From the NCBI GenBank assembly GCA_028818155.1, contig JAPPOH010000017.1:1-55207 (forward strand): a stretch of DNA of 55,207 bases, given 5' to 3'. The notes under the pieces were generated by a model. The model was given only the letters and a program-made list of their open reading frames with translations. It ran no database searches and had not been told where the DNA came from. Source of the stretch: Candidatus Woesearchaeota archaeon. GTDB taxonomy: Archaea > Nanobdellota > Nanobdellia > Woesearchaeales > UBA525. Positions within the stretch are counted from its first letter, which is position 1. Each line of letters opens with the position of its first letter. The position numbers and the translations under genes were made by a program. This document shows positions 32,357-40,782 of this stretch, piece by piece.

Positions 32357-32842
32357 TTAAGCTTTCTTATGATTTTTGCCGTTCTTCACAGGGCACGTAG
32401 TGATAAGGCCACGTGCATTCTCAACAGGCGCAACAGGCCGCGTCACGCGTACAGTCCCATCATGTTCTTTGTTACCGAGCCCAACTATATGCTCTGTGAG
32501 CTGCTGCACAGGAGAAAGCTCCATCCCCAGAACAATGGCATCGTACGAGAGAAGTTCTCCTCGATCGAGAATTGCGCGGTCGAAGACATACAATGCTCCG
32601 GGTCCAGGCGCAGATGCGTTCGTCCATCGTCTAGTCAAGAACCGTACAAGGCTTCCTGCATAGACTGTGACAGAACATTGAGAATCCTCCCCGATGCGCC
32701 CACCTGCCCTTGCCAAATAGAGCCCATCTTCAATGGAGATCCTTGCCTCCGCAGCATGTGCAGGATCTTGGATGCCAACACACCCCGCGAAGTTCGCACA
32801 CCCCGCCCTCTCAAGATACCTATTGAACTCTTGTCCCGCCAT
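32357..32842 (-). CDS. hypothetical protein
   Basis: 161 residues, not recognised: soluble alpha/beta, two early Cys (GCANFAGC), a basic C terminus. The frame is open much further upstream, but ATG 32842 is 26 bp from TATA element 32864-32873, so the protein starts there. It is divergent from the wHTH gene at 33168 across the candidate origin. Confidence 0.65.
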   Translation of the reverse strand: MAGQEFNRYLERAGCANFAGCVGIQDPAHAAEARISIEDGLYLARAGGRIGEDSQCSVTVYAGSLVRFLTRRWTNASAPGPGALYVFDRAILDRGELLSYDAIVLGMELSPVQQLTEHIVGLGNKEHDGTVRVTRPVAPVENARGLITTCPVKNGKNHKKA

Positions 32843-33167
32843 GCATTCGCGATTCCTACAACCCTTATAAAATTCACGGTACCATATCTCTATACTGTTG
32901 CTGCTTTTCGTACAGGTTTTTCCGCAAAATTCCTTTAAAAGAGCAAATTTTCCTTCTATATAGAGAATAATTTTCCATACTGCCACGAATATCACCACAT
33001 TGACCTTCGTTTCCTGTGGAAATACCCCTTTATTTCTCGTGGAATATCGACGTGAACCCCACATATGTACGCCGGAATATTTCCGAGAATTTCTTTACTT
33101 TTTCAAAAATGAAACATTGTTTCAAAAAAGAAATCTTTATAAGAGAGGCCCCCTACTGTCCGAATTC
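32843..33167. other. candidate replication origin with ORB-like repeats
   Basis: This 325-bp divergent intergenic region is A/T-rich, with a very A/T-rich core at about 32926-32976. It has two same-orientation repeats on the minus strand: TTCCACAGGAAACGAAGG (ending at 33004) and TTCCACGAGAAATAAAGGGG (33044 to 33025), 23 bp apart. They resemble archaeal origin recognition boxes (half site TTCCA/GGAAAC followed by a G-rich end) bound by Orc1/Cdc6. Orc1/Cdc6 and DNA ligase genes lie within 5 kb. TATA elements for both flanking genes sit at the edges. Confidence 0.5.
33109..33125. promoter_or_regulatory. inverted repeat upstream of wHTH promoter
   Basis: TGAAAC-ATT-GTTTCA: a 6-bp inverted repeat with 3-bp spacer centred about 23 bp upstream of the TATA element of the gene at 33168. 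It is a possible operator for that regulator or part of the origin region. Confidence 0.4.
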
Positions 33168-33701
33168 ATGGACCCTGGCAAAATCCTTGAAGGCCTGTTT
33201 GATAAGAAAACACTCACCATTCTCCGGCAGCTTTCTGCAGATCCGAGTAGGCAATGGTACTTACGAGAGCTCTCGAAATCCACAAGGGTGCCAGTCGCAA
33301 GCGTCTACCGCATCGTCAATAAACTCGTTGCATTACGCATTGTTGAGCGCGTCATGCTCAAGAAGTTCAAAGTCTACCATTATAGTACAAGCAAAGAGGC
33401 CGCCTTCGTCGAGCAAATCATCGCGATTCAGAAGGGTGCTGTGGAAGAATTCGTGGAATACTGCAGAGCCATTCCTGCAGTCCAGCAAGTGATTCTCCAC
33501 GGGAGAAAGGAGAAAAGCAAAGCAAATCTCCTCGTAATTGGAGAGAACATCCCCACAGGACCATTAGTGGAGGCTGCTGCGACGATTAAAGAGACCTATG
33601 AGTTCACGGCGATCTACATCGTCTTAGAGCCAGCACAGTATGAGCAGATGGCCGCAATGGGCCTCTACGCAGGAGATACACAAGTGTTGCTGCAGAAATG
33701 A
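33168..33701 (+). CDS. winged-helix transcription regulator
   Basis: 177 residues. The N-terminal winged helix (residues about 5-70: LTILRQLSADPSRQWYLRELSKST, then RVPVASVYRIVNKLVALRIV) is followed by an alpha/beta domain resembling the nucleotidyltransferase-like or sensor half seen in many archaeal regulators of this size. TATA element 33135-33143 lies 28 bp before ATG 33168, so the long upstream frame is rejected. It precedes ftsZ on the same strand; its target is unknown. Confidence 0.8.
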   Translation: MDPGKILEGLFDKKTLTILRQLSADPSRQWYLRELSKSTRVPVASVYRIVNKLVALRIVERVMLKKFKVYHYSTSKEAAFVEQIIAIQKGAVEEFVEYCRAIPAVQQVILHGRKEKSKANLLVIGENIPTGPLVEAAATIKETYEFTAIYIVLEPAQYEQMAAMGLYAGDTQVLLQK

Positions 33702-33747
33702 ACTCAAACACCACTGTTTTCATATATAGTTTTAAAAACAGATATCT

Positions 33748-33883
33748 TTATATATGGGTGAAACTCAATCAGTGATTAAAAGGTTTGAGCAACGCCGGTA
33801 GACTGCCGCGTCAAACCAAGGTGGGAGTAACAGCACTAGACAACGTTCTAGCGCGCAGCATACTAAACGACAGGGGACAACAC
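33748..33883 (+). promoter_or_regulatory. ftsZ promoter and structured 5' leader
   Basis: TATA element TTTATATA (33748-33755) should start transcription near 33778, about 105 nt before ATG 33884. The leader can form GGTTTGA/TCAAACC (33782-33817 region) enclosing CGGTA/TGCCG, then CTAGA/TCTAG. A GGGG lies just before the ATG. A long structured leader is exceptional here and suggests post-transcriptional control. Just upstream, CTGTTTT/AAAACAG flank an A/T stretch. Confidence 0.5.
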
Positions 33884-34936
33884 ATGGACATCGCAAACAA
33901 CAACTACGAAGGTGCCGAAATGCAAGTCGGCACAGCAAACATCAGCGTGATCGGCTGCGGCGGCGCAGGCGGCAATATGGTCAACTGGCTCTATAAGAAA
34001 GGAGTCAGGGGCGCAGAGATTCTGGCAGTAAATACTGATCAGCAACACTTAAATCTCATCGAGGCAGACAAGAAACTCCTCATTGGCAGGGATACAACCC
34101 GCGGCCTCGGTGCTGGCGGTTACCCTGAGAAAGGCCGAGAAGCAGCACAGGAAAGCGGCCAAGAGCTCAAAGGGACGGTCGCGAAGGCAGACATGGTCTT
34201 TGTCTGCGCTGGCATGGGCGGCGGTACAGGTACTGGCAGTGCGCCATTCGTCGCACAGTGTGCAAAAGAATCCGGCGCAATCGTTATTGGCACGGTCACG
34301 ATGCCATTCAAAATTGAGCGTGCTCGTGTTGATCGAGCAGAATTTGGCCTCCAATCACTCAGGCAGCAGTGCGATACTGTTATTGTGATTGATAACAATA
34401 GGCTCGTGCAGATTGCAGGTAACTTGCCTGTGAACCAAGCATTTGCAGTGGCAAATGAGTTAACTTCTACAATGATCAAAGGCATTGTGGAGATTATCGC
34501 AGTGCCAAGTCTCGTGAATTTAGACTTTGCAGACATCAAAGCAGTCATGACCGAAGGCGGCGTGGCAGCGATTGGCGTCGGTGCGAGTGACACGAACAAC
34601 AGGGTGGAAGAGGCAGTGAAGGGCGCGTTAGCGAACCCACTCTTAGATATCAGCTACGAGGGCGCGACGGGCGCAATTATCCACGTCTGCGGCGGGGATG
34701 ACATGACCCTGGACGAAGTCTCCCGAGTCGGAGAGATCGTCACAGAAGCGATGGATCAGGATGCGAATGTCATCTGGGGCGCAAGAGTCGCTGAAGACAT
34801 GAAGGGCAAGATCACCGTGATGACGATCGTCACGGGCGTACAGAGCCCATGGATCCTCGGCAGTGGCGCAGAAGCATCCAAGAAAGCAGAACAGCAAGAA
34901 TTAGCAAACGACCTCGGGATCGAGGTCCTCTACTAG
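33884..34936 (+). CDS. ftsZ: cell division GTPase FtsZ
   Basis: About 350 residues. It polymerises at mid-cell. The tubulin signature is [12 protein letters not shown]; the N-terminal nucleotide loop is [14 protein letters not shown], and the synergy loop region is [11 protein letters not shown]. The C terminus ends LGIEVLY, a short peptide common in archaeal FtsZ. Residues 1-12 before the core are polar. ATG 33884 is chosen; the frame is open back to a TTG at 33785, which would add 33 residues that overlap RNA hairpins and have no FtsZ counterpart. Confidence 0.95.
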   Translation: MDIANNNYEGAEMQVGTANISVIGCGGAGGNMVNWLYKKGVRGAEILAVNTDQQHLNLIEADKKLLIGRDTTRGLGAGGYPEKGREAAQESGQELKGTVAKADMVFVCAGMGGGTGTGSAPFVAQCAKESGAIVIGTVTMPFKIERARVDRAEFGLQSLRQQCDTVIVIDNNRLVQIAGNLPVNQAFAVANELTSTMIKGIVEIIAVPSLVNLDFADIKAVMTEGGVAAIGVGASDTNNRVEEAVKGALANPLLDISYEGATGAIIHVCGGDDMTLDEVSRVGEIVTEAMDQDANVIWGARVAEDMKGKITVMTIVTGVQSPWILGSGAEASKKAEQQELANDLGIEVLY

Positions 34937-35152
34937 TCATAAGGTGGTGACAAGGGGCCGACAGTGACGACGATAACACAACTGTTTGGTAACACGGTGG
35001 CAATGGTAATAACAGAGAACCGGCCCTCTTTTTCTTTTTTCAAGCTCCTATTGGAGAACTCCTTCCACGTTTCTTGACGTATACCCCCCCAAAACACTCA
35101 ACCCGTGGAAGGAACCTCGCCCGAGGTGGTTGGACTGTCTCGGGCCTTTTTT
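34937..35152 (+). terminator. two tandem hairpin/U-tract elements after ftsZ
   Basis: The first element pairs GGGCCG (about 34958) with CGGCCC and ends in a T-rich tract at about 35027-35039. The second has CTCC-TATT-GGAG (35045-35056), CCTTCCACG/CGTGGAAGG (35061-35069 and 35104-35112), then GCCCGAG/CTCGGGC (35119-35125 and 35139-35145) followed by TTTTTT (35147-35152). They are probably successive terminators; the second could be a small RNA of about 100 nt, though no TATA box precedes it. Confidence 0.6.
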
Positions 35153-35556
35153 CACTTCTCAAGATTTGGGAATACTGCTGCTTCATCAGGCGTGAGTATC
35201 GTTGCGAGACCCATAGAAGATTCTGAGCGCAAATGACGCATGCCTTTGTTTCTTAGTTGTCGTACACGCTCACGACCAATGGCGGTTCCGTCTGCTTTTC
35301 GCATGCACGTATCTTCACCTATTTGCCCGAGCGATCGCGATGCAACACCTAACCCGTACGAATGCGTAATTGCGTATGCAGCCCTCTGTGGGCCAAACAC
35401 TCTTGGACTAACAACCAAGAATTCAGTAAGATTCTCGAGTAGTTGATGCGCAAGTTGCTCAGAGTCTCCCTCAACGATAGAAGCTGGCAGCGGTCGATCT
35501 CTACGTGTGTACAGATAGCAGAGATCTCCGAAAAATTCTTCGTATCCCTTATCCAT
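35152..35556 (-). CDS. sigma-70 region-4-like DNA-binding protein
   Basis: 134 residues. Residues about 52-112 follow the plan of sigma region 4 of primary sigma factors: a first helix ending YGLG, then SLGQIGED, an insertion of about 8 residues with a Cys, and IGRERVRQLRNKGMRHLR. The RERVRQ recognition helix is a hallmark of that domain. There is no region 2, so it cannot melt promoters as a sigma factor does; it may be a DNA-binding regulator or an RNA-polymerase-binding adaptor. A weak TATA-like element sits near 35581-35588. It converges on the ftsZ terminators and is divergent from aIF2-gamma. Confidence 0.7.
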   Translation of the reverse strand: MDKGYEEFFGDLCYLYTRRDRPLPASIVEGDSEQLAHQLLENLTEFLVVSPRVFGPQRAAYAITHSYGLGVASRSLGQIGEDTCMRKADGTAIGRERVRQLRNKGMRHLRSESSMGLATILTPDEAAVFPNLEK

Positions 35557-35634
35557 GAAGCGAAAGGATATACGTTGAACTTATGTACTTTTGCACCCAC
35601 AACCTTTATAACACCACGAGAATCACCCCACGAC

Positions 35635-36846
35635 GTGAGCACACAACCAGAGATCAACATCGGCCTCGTGGGACACGTCGACCACGGCAAAACCACCTTA
35701 GCAGAACGACTCTCTGGCAAGTGGACAGACACCCATTCTGAAGAAATCAAGCGTGGCATCACCATTAGGTTAGGCTACGCTGACGTGCAGCTCTACGAAC
35801 GAAAAGACAAGACACTCACGACAAAAGCGAAAGAAGATGGAAAAGAGCATAAACCACTCAGAAAGATCTCCCTCGTCGACGCGCCCGGCCACGAAAGTTT
35901 AATGGCGACGATGCTTGCAGGCACCACCATCATGGACGGCGCCATTCTCTTAATCTCAGCGAACGAACAATGTCCACAGCCACAGACAAAGGAACATCTC
36001 ATGGCACTCGAAATCTCAGGCATCGAGAACGTCATTGTCGTGCAAAACAAAGTAGACCTCGTCAACAAAGAACGAGCAACGAGAAACTACGAACAAATCA
36101 AGGAGTTCCTCAAAGGCAGCAAGTACGAAGATGCACCCATCATCCCACTCTCCGCAGCCAGAGGCGTGAACATCGATCTCCTCCTCCAAACAATCCAAGA
36201 ACTCATCCCAACGCCAAAAAGAGACAAGAACGAAGCACCCATGATGCTCGTCGCAAGAAGTTTTGACACGAACAAACCCGGCACAACGCCAGACAAACTC
36301 CAAGGCGGTGTCGTTGGCGGCGCGATCGTCCAAGGCACGATACGAGTCGGAGACAGGATTGAACTGCGCCCTGGGCGCATCTACGAAGAGGCGAACCAGA
36401 TAAAAGCACAAGCGCTCTTCGCGACAGTTTCTTCCGCGATTACCGGCGGGAAGCCTGCGAAAGAGGTCCATCCTGGCGGCTCAATGGCACTCATGACAGA
36501 CATAGATCCTGCAGTGATCAAGTCAGACAGCCTCACCGGCAATGTTGTTGGACTCCCTGATAAACTTCCTCCAGTGTGGTCCTCGCTCACGTTAGAGACG
36601 CACTTGCTTGAGCGTGTTGTGGGCGCTGCTGAAGAGCTCAAAGTGAACCCGATCGTGCCCAACGAGCTGTTAATGTTGAACGTGAACTCTGCTGCCACAA
36701 TTGGCATCGTCAGGGATCTTGGTAAGAACCAAGTCTCCTGCCAGCTCAAGAAGCCCGTCTGCGCCGCCGTTGGTGCGCGCGTCACCATCTCAAGAAGAGT
36801 GGGAAACCGATTCCGATTAATCGGGTATGGGATTATCAAAGAGTAG
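35635..36846 (+). CDS. translation initiation factor aIF2 subunit gamma
   Basis: About 403 residues. The GTP-binding subunit of aIF2, which carries initiator tRNA to the ribosome. G1 GHVDHGKTT, G3 DAPGHE, G4 QNKVDLV and G5 PLSAARG are present, followed by the two beta-barrel domains (YEEANQIKAQALFATV region and the final RVTISRRVGNRFRLIGYGII). The length is typical. GTG 35635 is chosen because TATA element 35604-35611 lies 27 bp upstream; the frame is open further 5' but noncoding. Confidence 0.94.
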   Translation: MSTQPEINIGLVGHVDHGKTTLAERLSGKWTDTHSEEIKRGITIRLGYADVQLYERKDKTLTTKAKEDGKEHKPLRKISLVDAPGHESLMATMLAGTTIMDGAILLISANEQCPQPQTKEHLMALEISGIENVIVVQNKVDLVNKERATRNYEQIKEFLKGSKYEDAPIIPLSAARGVNIDLLLQTIQELIPTPKRDKNEAPMMLVARSFDTNKPGTTPDKLQGGVVGGAIVQGTIRVGDRIELRPGRIYEEANQIKAQALFATVSSAITGGKPAKEVHPGGSMALMTDIDPAVIKSDSLTGNVVGLPDKLPPVWSSLTLETHLLERVVGAAEELKVNPIVPNELLMLNVNSAATIGIVRDLGKNQVSCQLKKPVCAAVGARVTISRRVGNRFRLIGYGIIKE

Positions 36847-36929
36847 CAACAAATCGCTTTCAAAATCCCTTAAATATTTCTTTGCAACAGTATTTTTTCA
36901 ATAGAGAAAAAATAATTCATTTCCTAGTG

Positions 36930-37120
36930 AAAACAATTCTTCACTATTTCTTTTCCATCCGCATTCAAAAAGGGAACAGCAGCACTGCAATACATGACGC
37001 CCAACAGGTGGAGAGTAAACGCTTCAGGGGACCTGGTTGAGGACGACGAGTAGACAGTGATCTTTCTCACACCGGCCTACGACATATAGTTTGTGCTACA
37101 CTATACACAAATCCATTTTT
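36930..37120 (+). ncRNA. small structured RNA candidate
   Basis: Between aIF2-gamma and the M23 gene (36847-37244, no protein gene supported) a G/C-richer island at about 36970-37083 stands out from A/T-rich flanks. It can form CAACAGGT/ACCTGGTTG (one bulge) and GTGA/TCAC hairpins. At the end TTTGTG (37090-37095) pairs with CACAAA (37106-37111), followed by TTTTTT at about 37116-37121, a likely terminator. An upstream 7-bp inverted repeat TAGTGAA/TTCACTA lies at about 36926-36949. No known riboswitch class was matched. Confidence 0.45.
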
Positions 37121-37244
37121 TCAGCAATATACCAAGAGTTTTCTAAGGTAAATTGGCAATTGTAGAAAGAAGATTTCTTATACACTGATTCCGCAACACG
37201 TACAAAAGAGAAAAATATAAAAATAATAACTTAAAAGTGGTAAC

Positions 37245-38612
37245 ATGAAAGTTCGGCGTGTGAGACCAAGACGATTGACCCGTGCGCTAGCCGCAGGATT
37301 TTTTGGACTGCTCACGCTGCCAGGTGTTGCAACGATTTCTCCGAGACCTGTTGAAGCAAAGCCACTCGAGCGAACGATCAGCAACAGAGACATTACACGC
37401 TACGGCCTCAACCACATTCGCGACCCCATCAAAGGACGAAATATCGTGACAGATCACTGGGGAGCGCCACGACCTGGAAGAACACACAAAGGTGTTGATT
37501 TACGCGCAAGAGTCGGCAGGCGACTCTACGCAGCTGCAGACGGCGTTGTTTCCAGACGACGCTTTGAAGCTGGCGGCGCAGGACACTACTTGCAAATCAT
37601 CCACGGGAAAGAACAAGACGGCGTGCAAGTTCGTAAAAAGCGAATCAGATCAGAATATTTTCATCTTTCGAAATATGCACCCAACATGAAACGAGGAACA
37701 CAAGTCCAACGAGGACAACTCATCGGGTACGCAGGCACATCAGGCGGTGTTCCTCCACACTTGCACTTCGGAATCGCTGTCGAGGAAGGACCAGGTGACT
37801 GGCGAAGAATCAATCCTCGTGCAGCTGGGCTCAATTATTGGACGAAATCTGCGGACTACTTCACTGAACCACGAAAACCAACGAAGCGCGTGAAACTCGA
37901 CGAGCCATCGCGACGCAGAGTGCCTGACGAACCAGCAATTACGCGAGGTGAATTCGAAACATACATTGTGGAAGACAAATATGACACACTCTCATGGATC
38001 GCATACATCTCACGGGATTCCGAAGAAGCGATCGCAAAGCGAAATGATATTGAAGATCCGAATCGTATCCGACGAGGACAACAACTCCGAATTCGAAGAA
38101 TTCCGAGACACACAGTCGTCGCAGGAGACACAGTGTCTGACTTACTCAAACGATACGACATGACGCCAGACTTCTTCGAGACTGCGAATGGCAGGTTAAC
38201 AGACAGCACCATTTACACTGGTGAAACACTCATCGTGGGGAAAGAACGAAGCACAGCGCCAACGAACCAATGGTGGCAGAGCCTGAGTGAGTACGACATC
38301 CCTGCGCGAGTCATGAATGCAGTTGATGATCTCAACGAGTTGGTGGAAGGTGTGAATGAACATCTCCGAAGTGGGTTCTCCACACTTGTTGAAGCTGCGC
38401 AAAACGCGCTCAATGGAAAAACATGCAATCACACCATGCGCCGTGGCGAAACACTCAGCGGTGTTGCTCGACGAAATAATTTGCCGCAAACGCCGGCAAC
38501 GTATAAGCGACTCGCGCGCATGAATCCTACTACAATTCGAGAAGTCCAAACGCGTCGAGGAACAGATTACCGAGCAAACCATGGCGCAGTTATCAAAATT
38601 CCGTGCAACTAA
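37245..38612 (+). CDS. secreted M23 peptidase with LysM domains
   Basis: 455 residues. A basic, hydrophobic N terminus acts as a signal peptide. The M23 (LytM-type) zinc peptidase domain spans residues about 60-190: metal ligands H81 and D85 (THKGVD) and H174 (PHLHFG), with catalytic H140 (YFHLS). Three LysM-like modules follow (about 225-270, 275-318 and 395-455). M23 enzymes cut peptide bridges of bacterial peptidoglycan and LysM binds its sugars; this archaeon should have no peptidoglycan of its own, so the target is probably another cell. TATA element 37213-37222 is 27 bp before ATG 37245. The gene may have been acquired from a bacterium. Confidence 0.9.
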   Translation: MKVRRVRPRRLTRALAAGFFGLLTLPGVATISPRPVEAKPLERTISNRDITRYGLNHIRDPIKGRNIVTDHWGAPRPGRTHKGVDLRARVGRRLYAAADGVVSRRRFEAGGAGHYLQIIHGKEQDGVQVRKKRIRSEYFHLSKYAPNMKRGTQVQRGQLIGYAGTSGGVPPHLHFGIAVEEGPGDWRRINPRAAGLNYWTKSADYFTEPRKPTKRVKLDEPSRRRVPDEPAITRGEFETYIVEDKYDTLSWIAYISRDSEEAIAKRNDIEDPNRIRRGQQLRIRRIPRHTVVAGDTVSDLLKRYDMTPDFFETANGRLTDSTIYTGETLIVGKERSTAPTNQWWQSLSEYDIPARVMNAVDDLNELVEGVNEHLRSGFSTLVEAAQNALNGKTCNHTMRRGETLSGVARRNNLPQTPATYKRLARMNPTTIREVQTRRGTDYRANHGAVIKIPCN

Positions 38613-38623
38613 TCGCTGCTTTT

Positions 38624-39259
38624 CTATTGTACGCGGGCATCGCAATACTGCCTTATGTGTCTCCTCAGGCCTGGAATCCTGTTAAGAAGAGGACGCCTGC
38701 ACTTGTATGTCGCCAAGTCTCCTTGAGGAATACTGCGAAGATTCACCTCACAACCGATCTCTTCACCAAAGTCACGCAAGGAAAATAACCTCTCCTCTGC
38801 TTGCTCGGAAAGACCATGTAATTGCTCCGCCACATGATGATGCACCCACACATTTCCACCCAACGACCAACTGCCGTGCAGTGTACTACTCTCTTGCTTC
38901 TCAGATGCAAAAACAGAGAAGGACGTGCCGAATAGGCTCGGCTGTGGCTCGACAAGCCTGTAGTTCGTCCTATAATCTCCCTCTCGACTTCCTGGCGTGA
39001 CACGCATCAGATGCAAGTCTTTGCTCGGCAAGTATCCAGCAATTTGCATGAGTGCTCGTGCTTCAGGAGATTCTTCCAGTAATTCGCGACCAACATCTGC
39101 TTCAGGAACGACTGCTGTGGGCATCATCGTGACCCGGCCATCCAGCTGATCTGCAGTATACATTCCGAGAGGAGATCGTGGTGGGGCATATATTTCTCCC
39201 CCTGAAGCGAAAATCCGCAGCACCGTCTCCATTTCTTGTTTCAATTCTTGGGAAAACAT
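38624..39259 (-). CDS. hypothetical protein
   Basis: 211 residues, not recognised: soluble, no signal peptide, a Met-rich stretch (VTMMPTAVVPEAD), a His cluster (VWVHHHVAEQL) and a basic C terminus with three Cys. A TATA-like element at 39292-39299 would start the transcript about 11 nt before ATG 39259. It converges on the M23 gene with 11 bp between stops. Confidence 0.7.
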   Translation of the reverse strand: MFSQELKQEMETVLRIFASGGEIYAPPRSPLGMYTADQLDGRVTMMPTAVVPEADVGRELLEESPEARALMQIAGYLPSKDLHLMRVTPGSREGDYRTNYRLVEPQPSLFGTSFSVFASEKQESSTLHGSWSLGGNVWVHHHVAEQLHGLSEQAEERLFSLRDFGEEIGCEVNLRSIPQGDLATYKCRRPLLNRIPGLRRHIRQYCDARVQ

Positions 39260-39369
39260 GTGTCAATCACACTAACGAAAACACCACCCCACTTATAAGA
39301 ATTCTTATTTTTACCACTATAAAATAAACACAAACTTGGCACGTCTCCTTTGTTCTGTGCAAGAACGAA

Positions 39370-39561
39370 CTACTGCTTCTCCATGTAGCCACACTTGCCG
39401 CACGTGACGCGATCAGCGTGCGATGCCATAAAAATACCAGGCCCACATTTTGGGCAGAACTTTCCCTCTCGTTTGAGGGAGTCACCATCAATTTTGTAAA
39501 GTGAAATACGACTGCGTGCTGCGCCAGGCTCCTTCTTCTGCTTCTGCTGTGCCTCGGCCAT
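39370..39561 (-). CDS. rps27ae: ribosomal protein S27ae (eS31)
   Basis: 63 residues with the zinc ribbon [10 protein letters not shown] and CGKCGY and the conserved SLYKIDG and MASHADR stretches, as in archaeal eS31. It is the last gene of a tightly packed operon: it starts at the end of S24e. The small Lys/Gln-rich N terminus is normal. Confidence 0.93.
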   Translation of the reverse strand: MAEAQQKQKKEPGAARSRISLYKIDGDSLKREGKFCPKCGPGIFMASHADRVTCGKCGYMEKQ

Positions 39562-40061
39562 TATTCAGCAGCCTCCTTCTTTTCTGGGGCATCTTCCTTC
39601 TTCTCCTCAGGTTTCCCTTCCTTCGAAGGATCTTCAGCTGGCTTCTCCGCTTCAGCAGGAGCGTCTTCCTTCTTCTCCTCAGGTTTTTCTTCCTTTGGTT
39701 CTGCAGGCTTCTCCTCTTTCTTCTCTTCGGGAGCTTCTTTCGCTGGCTCCGTGGAAGCTTCTTCGTTTGCGGGCGCTTCTTTTTTCACTTCATGTCGCTT
39801 CAGAACATACGCGCCCTCATAATTCTTGAGAGCATCTGCATCTTTGTACACGCTCACAGTCACAATACTGGATGCGCTGCCAAACTCACTGTGAATGGAA
39901 CGAACGACTACAAGTTCTTTCTTGCCCTTCAACTCTTTCGCAAGCGCAGTAACGAGCTCTGCTCGACTCGGCGTTGGGCCGTCATGTGCGGCCCGCACAA
40001 CGTAATCCTTCCTGCCGAGAAGCTCTTTTGCCACTTCGTTTTGTACCGTAACCTTCATCAT
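39561..40061 (-). CDS. rps24e: ribosomal protein S24e with Glu/Lys/Pro-rich tail
   Basis: 166 residues. The first 95 form the S24e fold ([15 protein letters not shown], then [18 protein letters not shown]). The last 70 residues are a low-complexity tail of Glu, Lys, Pro and Ala repeats (for example [20 protein letters not shown]), absent from usual archaeal S24e of about 100 residues. The tail is in frame and ends cleanly. It overlaps the spt4 stop by 4 bp. Confidence 0.9.
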   Translation of the reverse strand: MMKVTVQNEVAKELLGRKDYVVRAAHDGPTPSRAELVTALAKELKGKKELVVVRSIHSEFGSASSIVTVSVYKDADALKNYEGAYVLKRHEVKKEAPANEEASTEPAKEAPEEKKEEKPAEPKEEKPEEKKEDAPAEAEKPAEDPSKEGKPEEKKEDAPEKKEAAE

Positions 40062-40243
40062 CGCACCTTAATTGCGTACTCGCCATCTGCAGTAACATTC
40101 ATCTGCTTCGCGATGAAGCTCTTCTCCGCATTCACGAAGTGAATACGGCCTTGCCAATTCGTACTAAATGCATCTCGCTTACAAACAGGGCAGACGTCTC
40201 CGTCAACGAAGATCTTACACGTCTTGCAGGCTTTTTTCTTCAT
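40058..40243 (-). CDS. spt4: transcription elongation factor Spt4 (Rpo E'')
   Basis: 61 residues with the four Cys of the Spt4 zinc finger (CKTC, CPVC) and the conserved TNWQGRIHF stretch. Spt4 pairs with Spt5 to increase polymerase processivity. It is the usual neighbour of rpo7 in archaea and overlaps it by 4 bp here. Confidence 0.95.
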   Translation of the reverse strand: MKKKACKTCKIFVDGDVCPVCKRDAFSTNWQGRIHFVNAEKSFIAKQMNVTADGEYAIKVR

Positions 40244-40782
40244 GCGTTCTCCAGGTCACCCGTGACCCATTCTTCCTTCCCAAGTCCTTCCGTTCGCATC
40301 GTTAACCCGAACTTCGGGTTCGTGGGATCTTTGTAACTGATAGCAACTATCTTTGCAACACACTTATCGCCCATTTTTAGTACACGACTCGTGTCGCGGC
40401 CATTTAACACCTTCTCTTTACTGTAGGAAACGTAATCGTTCATCGTCTGTGAAATGTGCACCATACCATCGATTGGCCCCATTGTTAAGAACGCGCCGAA
40501 GTCAGCAATATCTTTGATCTTCCCTGGGAGGACTTCCTGCATCTCAGGCTCGAACACAAGGAGTTCAAATTGTGACTCGTAATATGGTGCCCCATCTCCT
40601 GGAATAATGACGCCATCGCCAACATCCTTCACGTCAATCACATCGATCACAATCCCGAGTTCTTTGCTAATGTACCCTGTGTACTTCACACGGACCTCTT
40701 TCGCGATCGAATCCTTCAACTCCTTATCGAAGTTTTCCGGGCTCACACGGATGTGGTCTTTGACGAGGAGTTTGTAAAACAT
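40240..40782 (-). CDS. rpoE: DNA-directed RNA polymerase subunit Rpo7 (RpoE')
   Basis: 180 residues: the N-terminal RNP-like domain (MFYKLLVKDHIRVSPENF) and the C-terminal S1/OB domain (GKIKDIADFGAFLTMGPIDGMVHISQ). With Rpo4 it forms the stalk of archaeal RNA polymerase. It directly follows the PIN-domain gene without a gap. Confidence 0.95.
   Translation of the reverse strand: MFYKLLVKDHIRVSPENFDKELKDSIAKEVRVKYTGYISKELGIVIDVIDVKDVGDGVIIPGDGAPYYESQFELLVFEPEMQEVLPGKIKDIADFGAFLTMGPIDGMVHISQTMNDYVSYSKEKVLNGRDTSRVLKMGDKCVAKIVAISYKDPTNPKFGLTMRTEGLGKEEWVTGDLENA

Noticed and set aside
32282..32938. Plus-strand ORF with a TTG start
   Set aside because: It overlaps the minus-strand gene 32357-32842, which has a precise leaderless promoter; its composition is poor.
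33785..33883. TTG start adding 33 residues to FtsZ
   Set aside because: The extra residues have no FtsZ counterpart and overlap RNA hairpins; kept only as an alternative.
35115..35146. tRNA-like stretch GAGGTGGTTGGACTG
   Set aside because: No cloverleaf can be formed; the bases make the terminator hairpin.
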